From the NCBI GenBank assembly GCA_903889565.1, contig CAISYC010000064.1, positions 1 through 64,000 of the forward strand: 64,000 nucleotides of DNA, read 5' to 3'. The DNA comes from an uncultured beta proteobacterium. Lineage in GTDB: Bacteria > Pseudomonadota > Gammaproteobacteria > Burkholderiales > SG8-41. Under the pieces are notes generated by a model. It saw only the letters and a program-made list of their open reading frames with translations, was not told where the DNA came from and ran no database searches. Below, one piece after another: positions 34,946 to 43,694 of the stretch (positions are counted from its first letter, which is position 1; the number at the start of each line of letters is the position of its first letter). A program made the position numbers and the translations under genes.

Positions 34946-36163
34946 TCAATCGCCGCCGTGAAACGGCGGAACCTTGCGCTGATAGCCGGCGAGCGCCTCG
35001 GTCAGTTTGAAGCGCGTCGGATACGGGAACGAAACATGTTTCTGCACGTGCGCATCGCGCACGTATTTCTCGATCGGCATGCCCTGAATCACGCCGGCGC
35101 CGCCGAACAGTTCCAGTGCCTGTTCGGTGATCCGCTGTACTGCAGTGCCGGTAAAAGCGGTGGCCATATGCTCATATGGCAGATTCTCCACGCTGCCATC
35201 GGCGACCGCTTCCGGATGATCCTTGACCCACGCCGCCGTCCAGATCAACCGCCGTGCGGCCTGCAGATTGGTTGCCATATCGGCAATGGCGAGGCCCACC
35301 GCCTGATGCTGAATGAGCGGCTTGCCGCCGGACACGCGCTCCTGCACATACTTGAACGTTTCTTCGTAGGCCGCGCGGCCGAGACCCAGCGTAAGCGCGG
35401 CGATCGTCGGGTGCGTGCCCATGTCGGTGCGCCCCTTGGGTGACGGCGGCAAAATGCGCCCCGGCGGCAGGCGCACGTTGTCGAACACCATTTCGGCTGC
35501 GTTATCGCCAACGCGGCGGCCGAACTTCGACAACGGCCGCCGCGCCAGTCCCGGCGTGTCGCCTTCGACCAGAAACGACTGCACGCGGCCGTCGGGCGTC
35601 TGCGCGCGCAGCACAATCAGCTTCGCAAGGTAGCCGACCGTCTGATAGGCTTTGGTGCCGTTGATCAGCCACGAGCCGTCCGGCTGTTCGACCGCCTGCG
35701 TGCGCAGTTTCACCCCAAGCGGTGTTTCGGTGAAATAATCAAAACCGAAATCCGTCTCCGGTTCGTGAATCGCCACTGTCGTGAAATAAAGATCGTCGCT
35801 GACGAATTTCGGCAAAAAACAGGCACGCTGCTCCGGCGTCATGCGCAGTTCGAACCAGTCGCGCGCGCGGCGCGCCGTCAGCATGAAGTAATACGCGGTG
35901 CCCAGTTCGCCCGCGGCAAGTTCCTCGGCGACCAGACAGGAAGTGATATGGTCCGCCATGCCGGCGCCGCCGTGCTCCTCCTGCAGTACAAAGGTGCGAA
36001 AACCGAGCCGCGAACCCTCCTTCAGCAAATCCCACGGCACGCGCTTTTCCCAGTCGGTCTCGAGGTCGAGTTTCATCGCCCGGGGTTTGATTTCCTGCTG
36101 CGCGAAGCTGCGGGCGAGGTCGCGGAACTCGATTTGCTCGCGGGACAAACGGATATCGAACAC
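34946..36163 (-). CDS. Acyl-CoA dehydrogenase family flavoprotein
   Basis: This 405-residue protein has the three-part ACAD fold: N-terminal helices (LSREQIEFRDLARSFAQQEIKPRA), a beta domain (INGTKAYQTVGYLAKLIVLRAQ) and a C-terminal four-helix domain (YVQERVSGGKPLIQHQAVGLAIADMATNL, ALELFGGAGVIQGMPIEKYVRDA). GAGGTGGAG supports GTG 36163. The flavin would be FAD, with electrons passed to ETF. The catalytic Glu cannot be placed with confidence. Context suggests oxidation of a CoA thioester made in the same pathway. Confidence 0.85.
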   Translation of the reverse strand: MFDIRLSREQIEFRDLARSFAQQEIKPRAMKLDLETDWEKRVPWDLLKEGSRLGFRTFVLQEEHGGAGMADHITSCLVAEELAAGELGTAYYFMLTARRARDWFELRMTPEQRACFLPKFVSDDLYFTTVAIHEPETDFGFDYFTETPLGVKLRTQAVEQPDGSWLINGTKAYQTVGYLAKLIVLRAQTPDGRVQSFLVEGDTPGLARRPLSKFGRRVGDNAAEMVFDNVRLPPGRILPPSPKGRTDMGTHPTIAALTLGLGRAAYEETFKYVQERVSGGKPLIQHQAVGLAIADMATNLQAARRLIWTAAWVKDHPEAVADGSVENLPYEHMATAFTGTAVQRITEQALELFGGAGVIQGMPIEKYVRDAHVQKHVSFPYPTRFKLTEALAGYQRKVPPFHGGD

Positions 36164-36281
36164 GCTCCACCTCTACATCGATTGATTAACGCAAAATGGT
36201 AGCACGGGCATCGTTCGCGGCCGGACCGCTCCATCATCACAAAGGAAAAACGGCTTTGGCGAAATCAGCGCCGCGCCTGCT

Positions 36282-37469
36282 TCAGGTGATTCGTAACAGC
36301 TGCCGTTCGGCGCGGTGCATCCGTTCGAAGCCGGATTTTGTCACGCGAATCATCTCGCCGACCTGCACGCCCGCCCGTTTGGCGTCGTCCGTCCCGGCGG
36401 TGGTGACATTCGGCTGCACCACCACGGTCATATTCTCTTCAAGCACCATGTCCGGCAACTTGCCGGCAGGCCGGCTGCGGCTGCCGATAATGGGTTGAAA
36501 GTAACCGCCGCCGAAGCCGTGCAGCAGATCGTCGCAAATCGTGAAGCCGCGTGCCTCGACCAGACCCGAGGCATCGATAATTTCCTGCATGGTGGTACCG
36601 TGACGGATCACCGCAGTCACGGCGTCGAATGTATCTTCGGCGGTGCGATATAAATCGCGATATAAGGGCGTGGCCTCGGCACCGACGGCGAAAGTGCGCA
36701 GCACCTGTCCGGCGTAATCCCACCAGAACGCCGACAACTCGCAGAACACGACATCACCGTTGGCGACTTTGCGCGGCGATGGATACTGGCGCGGCACATA
36801 AAGGTGCGGCGCCGCCATCGAGGTAACGCCGATGTAGTGAATCATGGTGGTGCCGCCGTGACTGATGTAGGCGCTTTCGACCAGCGCGGACAACTCGCGT
36901 TCGTCAAGGCCAACCCGGGTGCCGGCGAGCAATGCGGCAAGCCCCGCATCGCTCAAGGCGGCGCCGATGCGCAGCCAGTCGAGCTCTTCCTCCGACTTGA
37001 TCATGCGCAGCCGCGTGTACGCGGCGTCGAGGCTGTGCACCGCGAAGTGCTGTTCGAGCTGGCCGTATTTCATATGCGGCAAGGGCCCGATCACGCCAAT
37101 GCGTTTGGCGCCGCGGCGTTTCAATTCGGCGATCGCTCGCACAATCCCCTCGTGCCCGCCCCATTGAACATCGACCTCGGGGGCGATGATTTTCGCCAGC
37201 GGGTAGTGGTTGTACCACTCCATGTACATGGTCATCTGCACGCCGGGCTTGAAGATGGTCAGCGCTTCGACGGTGCCCGGCCAGCCGGTCACCCATTGCG
37301 TTGCGTTGCCGGCGCGGTTGCTGGTGACGATCAGCAGGTGATCGACACCGGCCTTGTCCATTACCGTCGCCAATTGCCGATGGCGGCGCGCGTACTCCTC
37401 TGCCGAGAAACGCGGGTATTCCTGCGCCATCACTGCCTGCAGGCGCGGCTCGAGATTCAGTGCTGCCAT
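36282..37469 (-). CDS. M24 'pita-bread' protein with most metal ligands replaced (creatinase-like)
   Basis: This 395-residue protein has a creatinase N-terminal domain (1-160) and an M24 fold (160-395). The five dinuclear metal ligands of aminopeptidase P fall on Glu244, Gln255, His317, Gln352 and Gly371, so only the His is retained. Creatinase itself uses this fold without metal through a histidine. A metal-independent amidohydrolase or related activity is therefore more likely than a peptidase. It is cytoplasmic (no signal peptide). ATG 37469 lies three bases after the stop of the FMN dehydrogenase gene, so the genes are cotranscribed. Confidence 0.8.
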   Translation of the reverse strand: MAALNLEPRLQAVMAQEYPRFSAEEYARRHRQLATVMDKAGVDHLLIVTSNRAGNATQWVTGWPGTVEALTIFKPGVQMTMYMEWYNHYPLAKIIAPEVDVQWGGHEGIVRAIAELKRRGAKRIGVIGPLPHMKYGQLEQHFAVHSLDAAYTRLRMIKSEEELDWLRIGAALSDAGLAALLAGTRVGLDERELSALVESAYISHGGTTMIHYIGVTSMAAPHLYVPRQYPSPRKVANGDVVFCELSAFWWDYAGQVLRTFAVGAEATPLYRDLYRTAEDTFDAVTAVIRHGTTMQEIIDASGLVEARGFTICDDLLHGFGGGYFQPIIGSRSRPAGKLPDMVLEENMTVVVQPNVTTAGTDDAKRAGVQVGEMIRVTKSGFERMHRAERQLLRIT

Positions 37470-37472
37470 GAA

Positions 37473-38639
37473 TTAAGGCAGTGCCTTGCGGCGCAGCGCC
37501 GTTTCGAAATAAGGGTACTGGCTCATCGCATCGCTGCCGCTGACCGGCACTGCCCCCCGCAGCCAGCTCGGATCCAATTGCTTGATCGAGGTCAGCCCCA
37601 TCAGCCCGAGCATGGTCTTGATTTCGAACTCCATGATTTCGAGCATGCGCGCGATACCGGCCTCGCCCGCCGCGGCGAGTGCGAGTCCCTGCAACTTGCC
37701 GACACCGACCGCGCTCGCGCCCAGTGCCAGCGCCTTGATCACATCGGTGCCGCGCATGATGCCGCCGTCCATCAACACCTCGGCGCGACCGTCAACGGCC
37801 TCGATGACTTCCGGCAACACTTCGATGCTGCCCTGGGCGTGATCGAGCTGGCGCCCGCCGTGGTTGGACACGTAGACGCACTCGACGCCGTGCTCGACTG
37901 CCATGCGCGCGTCGTCGCCCGTCGCGATGCCCTTCAGAATCATCGGCAATCCGGTGCACTCCTTCATCCACTCCAGATCGTCCCAGCACAAACTGGCCTG
38001 ATAGCGCGGATCGCCACCCGATTCGCGCATCAGAAAACGGTTGTTGATATCGCGTTCGCGCCGGCTGTAGTAGGCGCGGTCGACCGTAATGCAGATCGCG
38101 CGATAACCGACCGCCTTGGCGCGCTGCAGGATGTCCTTGACCCAGGCCTTGTCGCTGCGCACATACAACTGGAACAGCAAGGGCTTGCCCGCCGCCTGCG
38201 CCACTTCCTCGATGCTGGGCTTGGCCGCGGTGCTGATGAAAGCGGTGGTGCCGCGCGAGATCGCACCTTTGGCGACGGCGATGGCGCCGCGCGGGTCGGC
38301 GAGTTGCAGAAAATTGCCGACCGGCGCGATGAACACCGGCAGCTTCAGTTTTTGGCCAAGTAAGGTGGTTGAAATGTCGATGTCGGCGACGTTGACGAGC
38401 ACGCGCTGGCGCAGCGCCAGACAGTCGAGCGCATGCCGGTTGCGCCGCAGCGTGGTTTCCGAATCCGAACCGCCGCACAGCGTATCCCACAAGAGCTGCG
38501 ACAGATTGCGCCGCGCCGCCATCGCAATCTCCTGCATGGTGTGCATGTCCTTGGCCAGTTCCTCGCGCTCGGATTTGCGTTCGAGCACCAGCGGTGCCGA
38601 TGATTTTTTTGCGACCGCCTTTTTCTTTTTGGTTGCCAT
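37473..38639 (-). CDS. FMN-dependent 2-hydroxyacid dehydrogenase (LldD/glycolate oxidase family)
   Basis: This 388-residue TIM-barrel protein has a Lys/Ala-rich N-terminal tail (MATKKKKAVAKKSS) and the family core: FIAPVGNFLQLADPRGAIAVAKGA, FQLYVRSDKAW, MILKGIATGDDA (catalytic Lys region), VSNHGGRQLDHAQGS (catalytic His and Arg) and MDGGIMRGTDVIKALALGA (FMN phosphate site). It oxidises an L-2-hydroxyacid to the 2-oxoacid. AAAGG upstream supports ATG 38639. It leads a run of minus-strand genes including the M24 protein and the acyl-CoA dehydrogenase. A role in producing a 2-oxoacid for the E1/E2 complex is an inference. Confidence 0.9.
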   Translation of the reverse strand: MATKKKKAVAKKSSAPLVLERKSEREELAKDMHTMQEIAMAARRNLSQLLWDTLCGGSDSETTLRRNRHALDCLALRQRVLVNVADIDISTTLLGQKLKLPVFIAPVGNFLQLADPRGAIAVAKGAISRGTTAFISTAAKPSIEEVAQAAGKPLLFQLYVRSDKAWVKDILQRAKAVGYRAICITVDRAYYSRRERDINNRFLMRESGGDPRYQASLCWDDLEWMKECTGLPMILKGIATGDDARMAVEHGVECVYVSNHGGRQLDHAQGSIEVLPEVIEAVDGRAEVLMDGGIMRGTDVIKALALGASAVGVGKLQGLALAAAGEAGIARMLEIMEFEIKTMLGLMGLTSIKQLDPSWLRGAVPVSGSDAMSQYPYFETALRRKALP

Positions 38640-38675
38640 TGCTGCCTTTCGAATACAGATCAACGTTTAATCGAA

Positions 38676-38745
38676 TTTTTGTAGCCAGGAAGGAACAACG
38701 CGCCTTCCGGAATACGATGCGCTCCGTCCGGGCTACGGCTGCCCG
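38676..38745. repeat. REP-like palindrome
   Basis: TTTGTAGCCAGGAAGGAACAACGCG...CGTCCGGGCTACGG contains complementary ends (GTAGCC/GGGCTAC) and an internal CCTTCCGG match. It is an intergenic REP-type sequence between two minus-strand genes; it may end the upstream Bug transcript. Confidence 0.4.
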
Positions 38746-38749
38746 AATT

Positions 38750-39718
38750 TTATTCGGGTTTGATGCCGGCCGCCTTCACCAGCGTTGCGTTCTTCGTCAC
38801 TTCGCTCTTCAGAAACTGGGCGAACCACTCGGGGGTGCTGCCGACGATATCGGAACCCTCGCCCGCCGCATAGTCTTTGAATTCCGGTGTGACGATTACT
38901 TTGAGCACCGCCGCATGCAGCCGCTTGACGATGTCGACCGGCGTTCCCGCGGGCACCAGCAGGCCCTGCCAGCCGCCGTAGTCGTAACCCATGATGGTTT
39001 CTGCAATCGCCGGCACTTCGGGCAGAGTGGGGATCCGTGCAGCGCTCGACACCCCGAGCAGGCGCAGCTTGCCGCTTTTCGCATGCGGCACCGCAGTCGA
39101 GACCGGCGAAAACATCACCTGCCCTTCGCCGCTGATGACCGCAATCACCATCTGACCGCCGCCTTTGTAGGGAACATGCAGCAGCCTCGTGCCGGTCATG
39201 CTCTGAAACAGCTCGGCGGCCAGATGGCTGGTCGAACCGGCGCCGGCCGAGGCCACCACCAATTCGCCCGGGCGCGCCTTGGCGATCGCAATCAGGTCGC
39301 GCACCGATTTCGCCGGCACCGAGGGGTGCACCGACAGCGCATTGTAAAACCGCGTGATCAACGACACCGGCGCGAAATCGCGCACCGCGTCGTAACCCAC
39401 CTTCGGGTAAATCACCGGACTGATCGCCATCGACACCGAACCGCCGATGTACAGCGTGTAGCCGTCGGGCGCCGCCCGCGCTGCCGCCTCCGTGCCCATG
39501 GTGGCGCCGGCGCCGCCGCGGTTTTCGACCACCACCTGCACGCCCAGATTCTCGCCGAGCTTCTGCGCGATCATGCGCGCCATCAAATCGGTACCGCTGG
39601 CCGCAGCCCAGGGCACGATCAGGCGCAGCGGCTTGGCCGGATAGTTTTGCGCAGAGCTTGCGCCGGCGAACAAACCGGGCATCAGCGCTACGCCGGCACC
39701 AATCAATCGAACATTCAT
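38750..39718 (-). CDS. Bug/TctC-type receptor
   Basis: This 322-residue periplasmic receptor has a signal peptide (cleavage near ASSAQ). The Bug motifs are LRLIVPWAAASGTDLMARMIAQKLG, ENRGGAGATMG, APDGYTL, GELVVASAGAGSTSHLAAELF and HVPYKGGGQMV. Its ATG overlaps the stop of the preceding Bug gene (ATGA). No TctA or TctB membrane gene accompanies it. Ligand likely a small carboxylate; identity cannot be read from sequence. Confidence 0.92.
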   Translation of the reverse strand: MNVRLIGAGVALMPGLFAGASSAQNYPAKPLRLIVPWAAASGTDLMARMIAQKLGENLGVQVVVENRGGAGATMGTEAAARAAPDGYTLYIGGSVSMAISPVIYPKVGYDAVRDFAPVSLITRFYNALSVHPSVPAKSVRDLIAIAKARPGELVVASAGAGSTSHLAAELFQSMTGTRLLHVPYKGGGQMVIAVISGEGQVMFSPVSTAVPHAKSGKLRLLGVSSAARIPTLPEVPAIAETIMGYDYGGWQGLLVPAGTPVDIVKRLHAAVLKVIVTPEFKDYAAGEGSDIVGSTPEWFAQFLKSEVTKNATLVKAAGIKPE

Positions 39719-40719
39719 TCCGGCCTCACGCCCGCGGCCTTGACCACCTGCGCCACCCGCGTGAACTCATCCGCGAAAAAACGCGCGAATGCCTCAGGGC
39801 TTGCGCTGCCAAGCGGAAACAAACCCTGACTGCCGAACTGCTGTCGCACTTCGGGATCGACGACCGCCTGCTGGATCGCCGCATGCAGTTTGCCGAGGAT
39901 GGCGCGCGGTGTGCCGCGCGGCGCAAACATTGCGTTCCAGCTGGTGTAGACATAGCCGGGCACACCGGCCTCATCGATGGTCGGCAGCGCCGGCATCAGC
40001 GGTGAACGCTGTTGGGAGGTAATGGCGAGTGCGCGCAGACGACCCGCCTTGATCGGCCCCGCCACCGACGCTGCCGGCGCGATCAGCCATTGCGCTTCGC
40101 CGCCGACCACTGCCGCGGCCATCGGCCCGCCGCCTTTGTACGGCACGTGCACGCTGTCGATACCGGCGAGATGGGTGAACATCACGCCGGCCAAATGACT
40201 CGACGAACCGATGCCGGCCGAGGCCATGTTGAGTCGGCCCGGCTGCGCCTTCGCCAGTGCGATCAGTTCGCGCACGGTTTTCGCTGGCACCGCAGGATGC
40301 ACTGCCAGCACGCCTTCCGCATTGACGATCGTCGAGATCGGCGCGAAATCATGCCGTGGGTCAAAAGGCAGCGAACGGTAGGTGAAGGCGGATATGATCA
40401 TCGAACTCGGCGCGCCGACCACCAGCGTGTAACCGTCGGGCTGCGCCTTCGCGCCCAGTTCGATACCGATGATGCCGGCCGCACCGCCGCGATTATCGAT
40501 GACGATCGGCTGACCCAGCGTCGCGGCCATTCTGCCGGTAATGATGCGCGTGATCGTGTCCATCGACGAGCCCGCGGACTGGGCGACGATGACGCGGACC
40601 GGCTTGTCCGGATACGCCTGCGCGCAGGCATCGCTGCCGGCGATGCAAACGCCCGCGATCAGCGCGCTGCCGCCGCGCCACACACGGCCAATATCCGGCG
40701 TCGCACGCGCAGAAATCAT
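39715..40719 (-). CDS. Bug/TctC-type receptor
   Basis: This 334-residue receptor begins at ATG 40719, four bases after the aldo/keto reductase stop. The signal region is long (SALIAGVCIAGSDACAQA). Motifs are VRVIVAQSAGSSMDTITRIITGRMA, DNRGGAAGIIG, QPDGYTLVVG, NMASAGIGSSSHLAGVMF and HVPYKGGGPMAAAV. It forms a tandem pair with the next Bug gene, with a four-base overlap. The usual FSPGSASD loop is QSAGSSMD here, so its ligand may differ from that of its neighbour. Confidence 0.9.
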   Translation of the reverse strand: MISARATPDIGRVWRGGSALIAGVCIAGSDACAQAYPDKPVRVIVAQSAGSSMDTITRIITGRMAATLGQPIVIDNRGGAAGIIGIELGAKAQPDGYTLVVGAPSSMIISAFTYRSLPFDPRHDFAPISTIVNAEGVLAVHPAVPAKTVRELIALAKAQPGRLNMASAGIGSSSHLAGVMFTHLAGIDSVHVPYKGGGPMAAAVVGGEAQWLIAPAASVAGPIKAGRLRALAITSQQRSPLMPALPTIDEAGVPGYVYTSWNAMFAPRGTPRAILGKLHAAIQQAVVDPEVRQQFGSQGLFPLGSASPEAFARFFADEFTRVAQVVKAAGVRPE

Positions 40720-40723
40720 GCGA

Positions 40724-41707
40724 CTACAACCACACGCCCTTGAGCGCGCCGGGCGTGTATCGCGCGCCGGCACCCGCGCCCGGCGCGAAGATATTGCCAA
40801 GCTGTTTGACTTCGGCCGGCGTCAATACAACGTCGACCGCCGCCACGTTCTGCTCGAGATTGGCCGCATGATTGGTCCCGGGAATCGGAATCACGTCGTC
40901 GCCCTGCGCCAGCAGCCAGGCCAGCGCGAGCTGGGCGCTGCTGATGCCCCTTGCCTTCGCCATCGCATCAAGCTGCGCGACAAGTTCGACGTTGCGCGCC
41001 AGATTCTCCGGTGCAAAGCGCGGATGACGCCGGCGCCGGTCGTTCGGCGGCAGATCATCCGGCGTGCGGATGCGGCCGGTCAGCAGTCCGCGACCGAGTG
41101 GCGCATAGCCGACGTAAGCGATGCCGAGTTCGCGGCACAGCGGCAGGATTTCCTGTTCGCAATCGCGGAACCACAGCGAATATTCCGTCTGCAGAACCGA
41201 AACCGGATAGGTTTTGTGCGCGCGCCGCAGCGTCGCCGGCGACACTTCGCAGACGCCGATATGGCGCACCTTGCCCTGCTCGATGAGGCGCGCCATCGCG
41301 CCGATGGTGTCTTCGATCGGCGTGGCCGGATCGACGCGATGCAGATAATAGAGATCGATCACATCGACGCCGAGCCGCTGGAGGCTCGCTTCGCAGCATT
41401 CGACGACAAACGCCGGCTGCGCGTTCGGCGCCTTGGTGCCGTCGGGCAATTCGATATTGCCGAACTTGGTCGCAACCATGATGTTGTCGCGACGGCCCTT
41501 GATCGCGCGCCCGAGCAGCACTTCGTGCCGGGTGCCCCAGTAGGCGTCGGAACTGTCGAACAGGGTGACGCCGAGATCGATTGCGCGCTGGATCGTTGAA
41601 TTGAATTCCCGCTCAAGCGGACTGTCGAATTGCACCGGCTGGCTGCCGCGGCCCATGCCGATCGCCGATACCATCGGACCGTTGCTGCCCAGACGCCGCT
41701 GCTTCAT
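40724..41707 (-). CDS. Aldo/keto reductase
   Basis: This 327-residue TIM-barrel NADPH enzyme has the catalytic tetrad in FDSSDAYWG (Asp, Tyr), VATKFGN (Lys) and YYLHRVD (His). Cofactor-binding residues lie near IPIPGTNHAANLEQN. It resembles AKR11/13-type bacterial oxidoreductases that reduce aldehydes or ketones. GGAACGG supports ATG 41707. The gene is flanked by Bug receptors on both sides, all on the same strand with small gaps. Confidence 0.9.
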   Translation of the reverse strand: MKQRRLGSNGPMVSAIGMGRGSQPVQFDSPLEREFNSTIQRAIDLGVTLFDSSDAYWGTRHEVLLGRAIKGRRDNIMVATKFGNIELPDGTKAPNAQPAFVVECCEASLQRLGVDVIDLYYLHRVDPATPIEDTIGAMARLIEQGKVRHIGVCEVSPATLRRAHKTYPVSVLQTEYSLWFRDCEQEILPLCRELGIAYVGYAPLGRGLLTGRIRTPDDLPPNDRRRRHPRFAPENLARNVELVAQLDAMAKARGISSAQLALAWLLAQGDDVIPIPGTNHAANLEQNVAAVDVVLTPAEVKQLGNIFAPGAGAGARYTPGALKGVWL

Positions 41708-41748
41708 GCCGTTCCCCGTCAGTCCGTTTTCACCCGTCGCAGCCGAGG

Positions 41749-42711
41749 CTATTGCGGTTTGATGCCGGCCGCCTTGACGATGCGCGTGTAATCCTCAATT
41801 TCGCCGCGCACAAATTTGTCGAACGCGGCGGGCGTCATATTCAACGCATCGCTGCCGAGCTTCGCCAGTTGTTCGCGCACCTCCGGCGCCGCCAGCGCGC
41901 GGCCAATGTCGTTCGACAATCGATCGACCAGTTTTGCCGGCATTTTGGCCGGCCCCCAGACGCCGAACCACAACGCAAAATCGGCACCGCGCACCCCGGA
42001 CTCGGCAACCGTCGGCACGTTCGGCAACTGGGCGGAACGCTTCGCCGTGCTCACCGCCACCGCGCGCAACCTGCCGCCGTTCACGAAGGGCAGCGCAGCG
42101 GCGATCGGCGCGAAATAGCCGTCGATGCGGCCGCCGATCAGATCGGTTGCCACCTCCGGCGTGCCCTTGTACGGGACATGCGCGAGATTGATGCCCGCGG
42201 CGAGCTTGAATTTCTCCAGATTGAGGTGGGTGCCGCTGCCGGTGCCGGCTGAGCCGAAATTCAGTTGACCCGGCTTTGCCTTGGCTGCGGCAATCAAGTC
42301 GGCCACGGTCCTGATGCTCGAGTTCGGTCCGACCACCAGCACGTTCGGCTGTTCGGCCACCGGCGATATCGGCGTGAAATCCTTGAGCGTGTCGTACGGC
42401 AAATTGGCGAACAGCGCCGGATTCACCGCCTGCGCCGACGAGTTGAACAGCAGCGTGTAGCCGTCGGGCGCGGCTTTGGCAACAATGCCGGCAGCAATCG
42501 TGCTGCCCGCGCCGGGGCGGTTTTCCGCGACCACGTTCTGCCCCCAGCCGTCGCCAAGTTTCTGCCCGAGCACGCGGGCGACGATGTCGGTCGCGGTGCC
42601 CGGTGTGAAGCCGATGAGCATGCGCACCGGACGATCCGGATATTTCTGCGCGCTTGCGCAGCCTGCAGCGCACAGCATCAATACGGCAATGCATCCAAGC
42701 GAATTCTGCAT
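41749..42711 (-). CDS. Bug/TctC-type receptor
   Basis: This 320-residue receptor has signal peptide cleavage near GCASAQ; a lipobox-like AAGC occurs in the signal, so lipid anchoring is possible. Motifs are VRMLIGFTPGTATDIVARVLGQKLG, ENRPGAGSTIAAG, APDGYTLLF, LNFGSAGTGSGTHLNLEKF and HVPYKGTPEVATDLIGG. ATG 42711 is internal to a longer open frame whose upstream part is antisense to the dehydrogenase gene and not coding. It is probably cotranscribed with the dehydrogenase upstream. Confidence 0.92.
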   Translation of the reverse strand: MQNSLGCIAVLMLCAAGCASAQKYPDRPVRMLIGFTPGTATDIVARVLGQKLGDGWGQNVVAENRPGAGSTIAAGIVAKAAPDGYTLLFNSSAQAVNPALFANLPYDTLKDFTPISPVAEQPNVLVVGPNSSIRTVADLIAAAKAKPGQLNFGSAGTGSGTHLNLEKFKLAAGINLAHVPYKGTPEVATDLIGGRIDGYFAPIAAALPFVNGGRLRAVAVSTAKRSAQLPNVPTVAESGVRGADFALWFGVWGPAKMPAKLVDRLSNDIGRALAAPEVREQLAKLGSDALNMTPAAFDKFVRGEIEDYTRIVKAAGIKPQ

Positions 42712-42734
42712 GACCCGAGCGCCGGCAGCCACGC

Positions 42735-43661
42735 TCACAGCCCGTCGCCGATATCGACGTTTTCGGACTTCAGTTCGATACCCGAGGCCTTCGCCTGCAA
42801 CAGCAGCAGTTGCGAGAAGTCCTGATCGTAGCCGTTGCCGATCAGCGTCTGCACCTGATCGCGCGTGACCGAAGTGGTCGGCATCGGCACGCCGTACTGG
42901 CGGCCGGCGCTCAACCCGAGATCGATGTCCTTGCGCAGCAATTCCGGCGTGAAGGTGACGTGAAAATCCAGATTCGAAAGGGCCGGCGTTTTGTATCCGG
43001 TGAACATCGAACCCATCACGCTCTTGTTCAGAAAATCGAGAAACGCGTGGCGCTGCATGCCGGCCTTTTCGGCGAGCACGGTGATTTCGCACAGGTTCTG
43101 AATGACCACGCCGAGCATGACGTTGTGGCAGATCTTTGCAATGCGCGACAGTTCGCCGTCGCCGACGTAGCTGACGCCGCGGCCGATCGCGTCGAGATAC
43201 GGCGCCACCGCCTCGAATGCATTCTTCGGCCCGGAAGCGACCACGGTCAGCTTGCCGGCCTTGATCACCTTCGCGTTGCCGGACACCGGCGCGGCAAGAA
43301 ACTGCACGCCCTTCTCCGCCAGCTTGGCGCGGATTTCAGCGGACTCTTCCAGCGAGATCGAGGTGCTGTCGACGACGATTTTCGGCTTGCCGCCTTTCGA
43401 CATCACACCGTTGGCGCCGAACAGCACTTCCTTGACGTCCTTGCCGGTGGAAACCATCGTGAAGATGATGTCGCAGCCCGCCAGATCCGGCAGCGTATCG
43501 ACCACCTTCGCGCCCGACTTGGCGAGCGGCTCGGCTTTCGATTTGGTGCGGTTCCACACCGCGATATCGCAGCCCGATTTGGCCAGTCGCTCGGCCATTG
43601 CGTAACCCATGCGGCCAATGCCGATCCAGCCCAGTTTGTGCTGCTTCATGTTCGTTGCCAT
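42735..43661 (-). CDS. Beta-hydroxyacid dehydrogenase (3-hydroxyisobutyrate dehydrogenase family)
   Basis: This 308-residue protein has an N-terminal Rossmann domain (GWIGIGRMGYAMAERLAKSG) with substrate-binding PVSGNAKVIKAGKLTVVASG and the catalytic Lys in ARIAKICHNVMLG-like ELSRIAKICHNV. The C-terminal helical domain follows. After the Rossmann glycine motif it has WNRTKSKAEPL, and the Asn-Arg favours NADP. It oxidises a 3-hydroxyacid or reduces a semialdehyde such as tartronate semialdehyde. AAAGG supports ATG 43661. Neighbouring hydrolase and Bug genes suggest a shared catabolic route. Confidence 0.9.
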   Translation of the reverse strand: MATNMKQHKLGWIGIGRMGYAMAERLAKSGCDIAVWNRTKSKAEPLAKSGAKVVDTLPDLAGCDIIFTMVSTGKDVKEVLFGANGVMSKGGKPKIVVDSTSISLEESAEIRAKLAEKGVQFLAAPVSGNAKVIKAGKLTVVASGPKNAFEAVAPYLDAIGRGVSYVGDGELSRIAKICHNVMLGVVIQNLCEITVLAEKAGMQRHAFLDFLNKSVMGSMFTGYKTPALSNLDFHVTFTPELLRKDIDLGLSAGRQYGVPMPTTSVTRDQVQTLIGNGYDQDFSQLLLLQAKASGIELKSENVDIGDGL

Positions 43662-43694
43662 GATTACCTTTCGTTTGAAACGCTGTTATGCAGA

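Noticed and set aside
42712-43092. N-terminal extension of the Bug gene 41749-42711
   Set aside because: The added residues are Arg/His-rich, antisense-like, overlap the dehydrogenase gene, and a proper signal peptide starts at ATG 42711.
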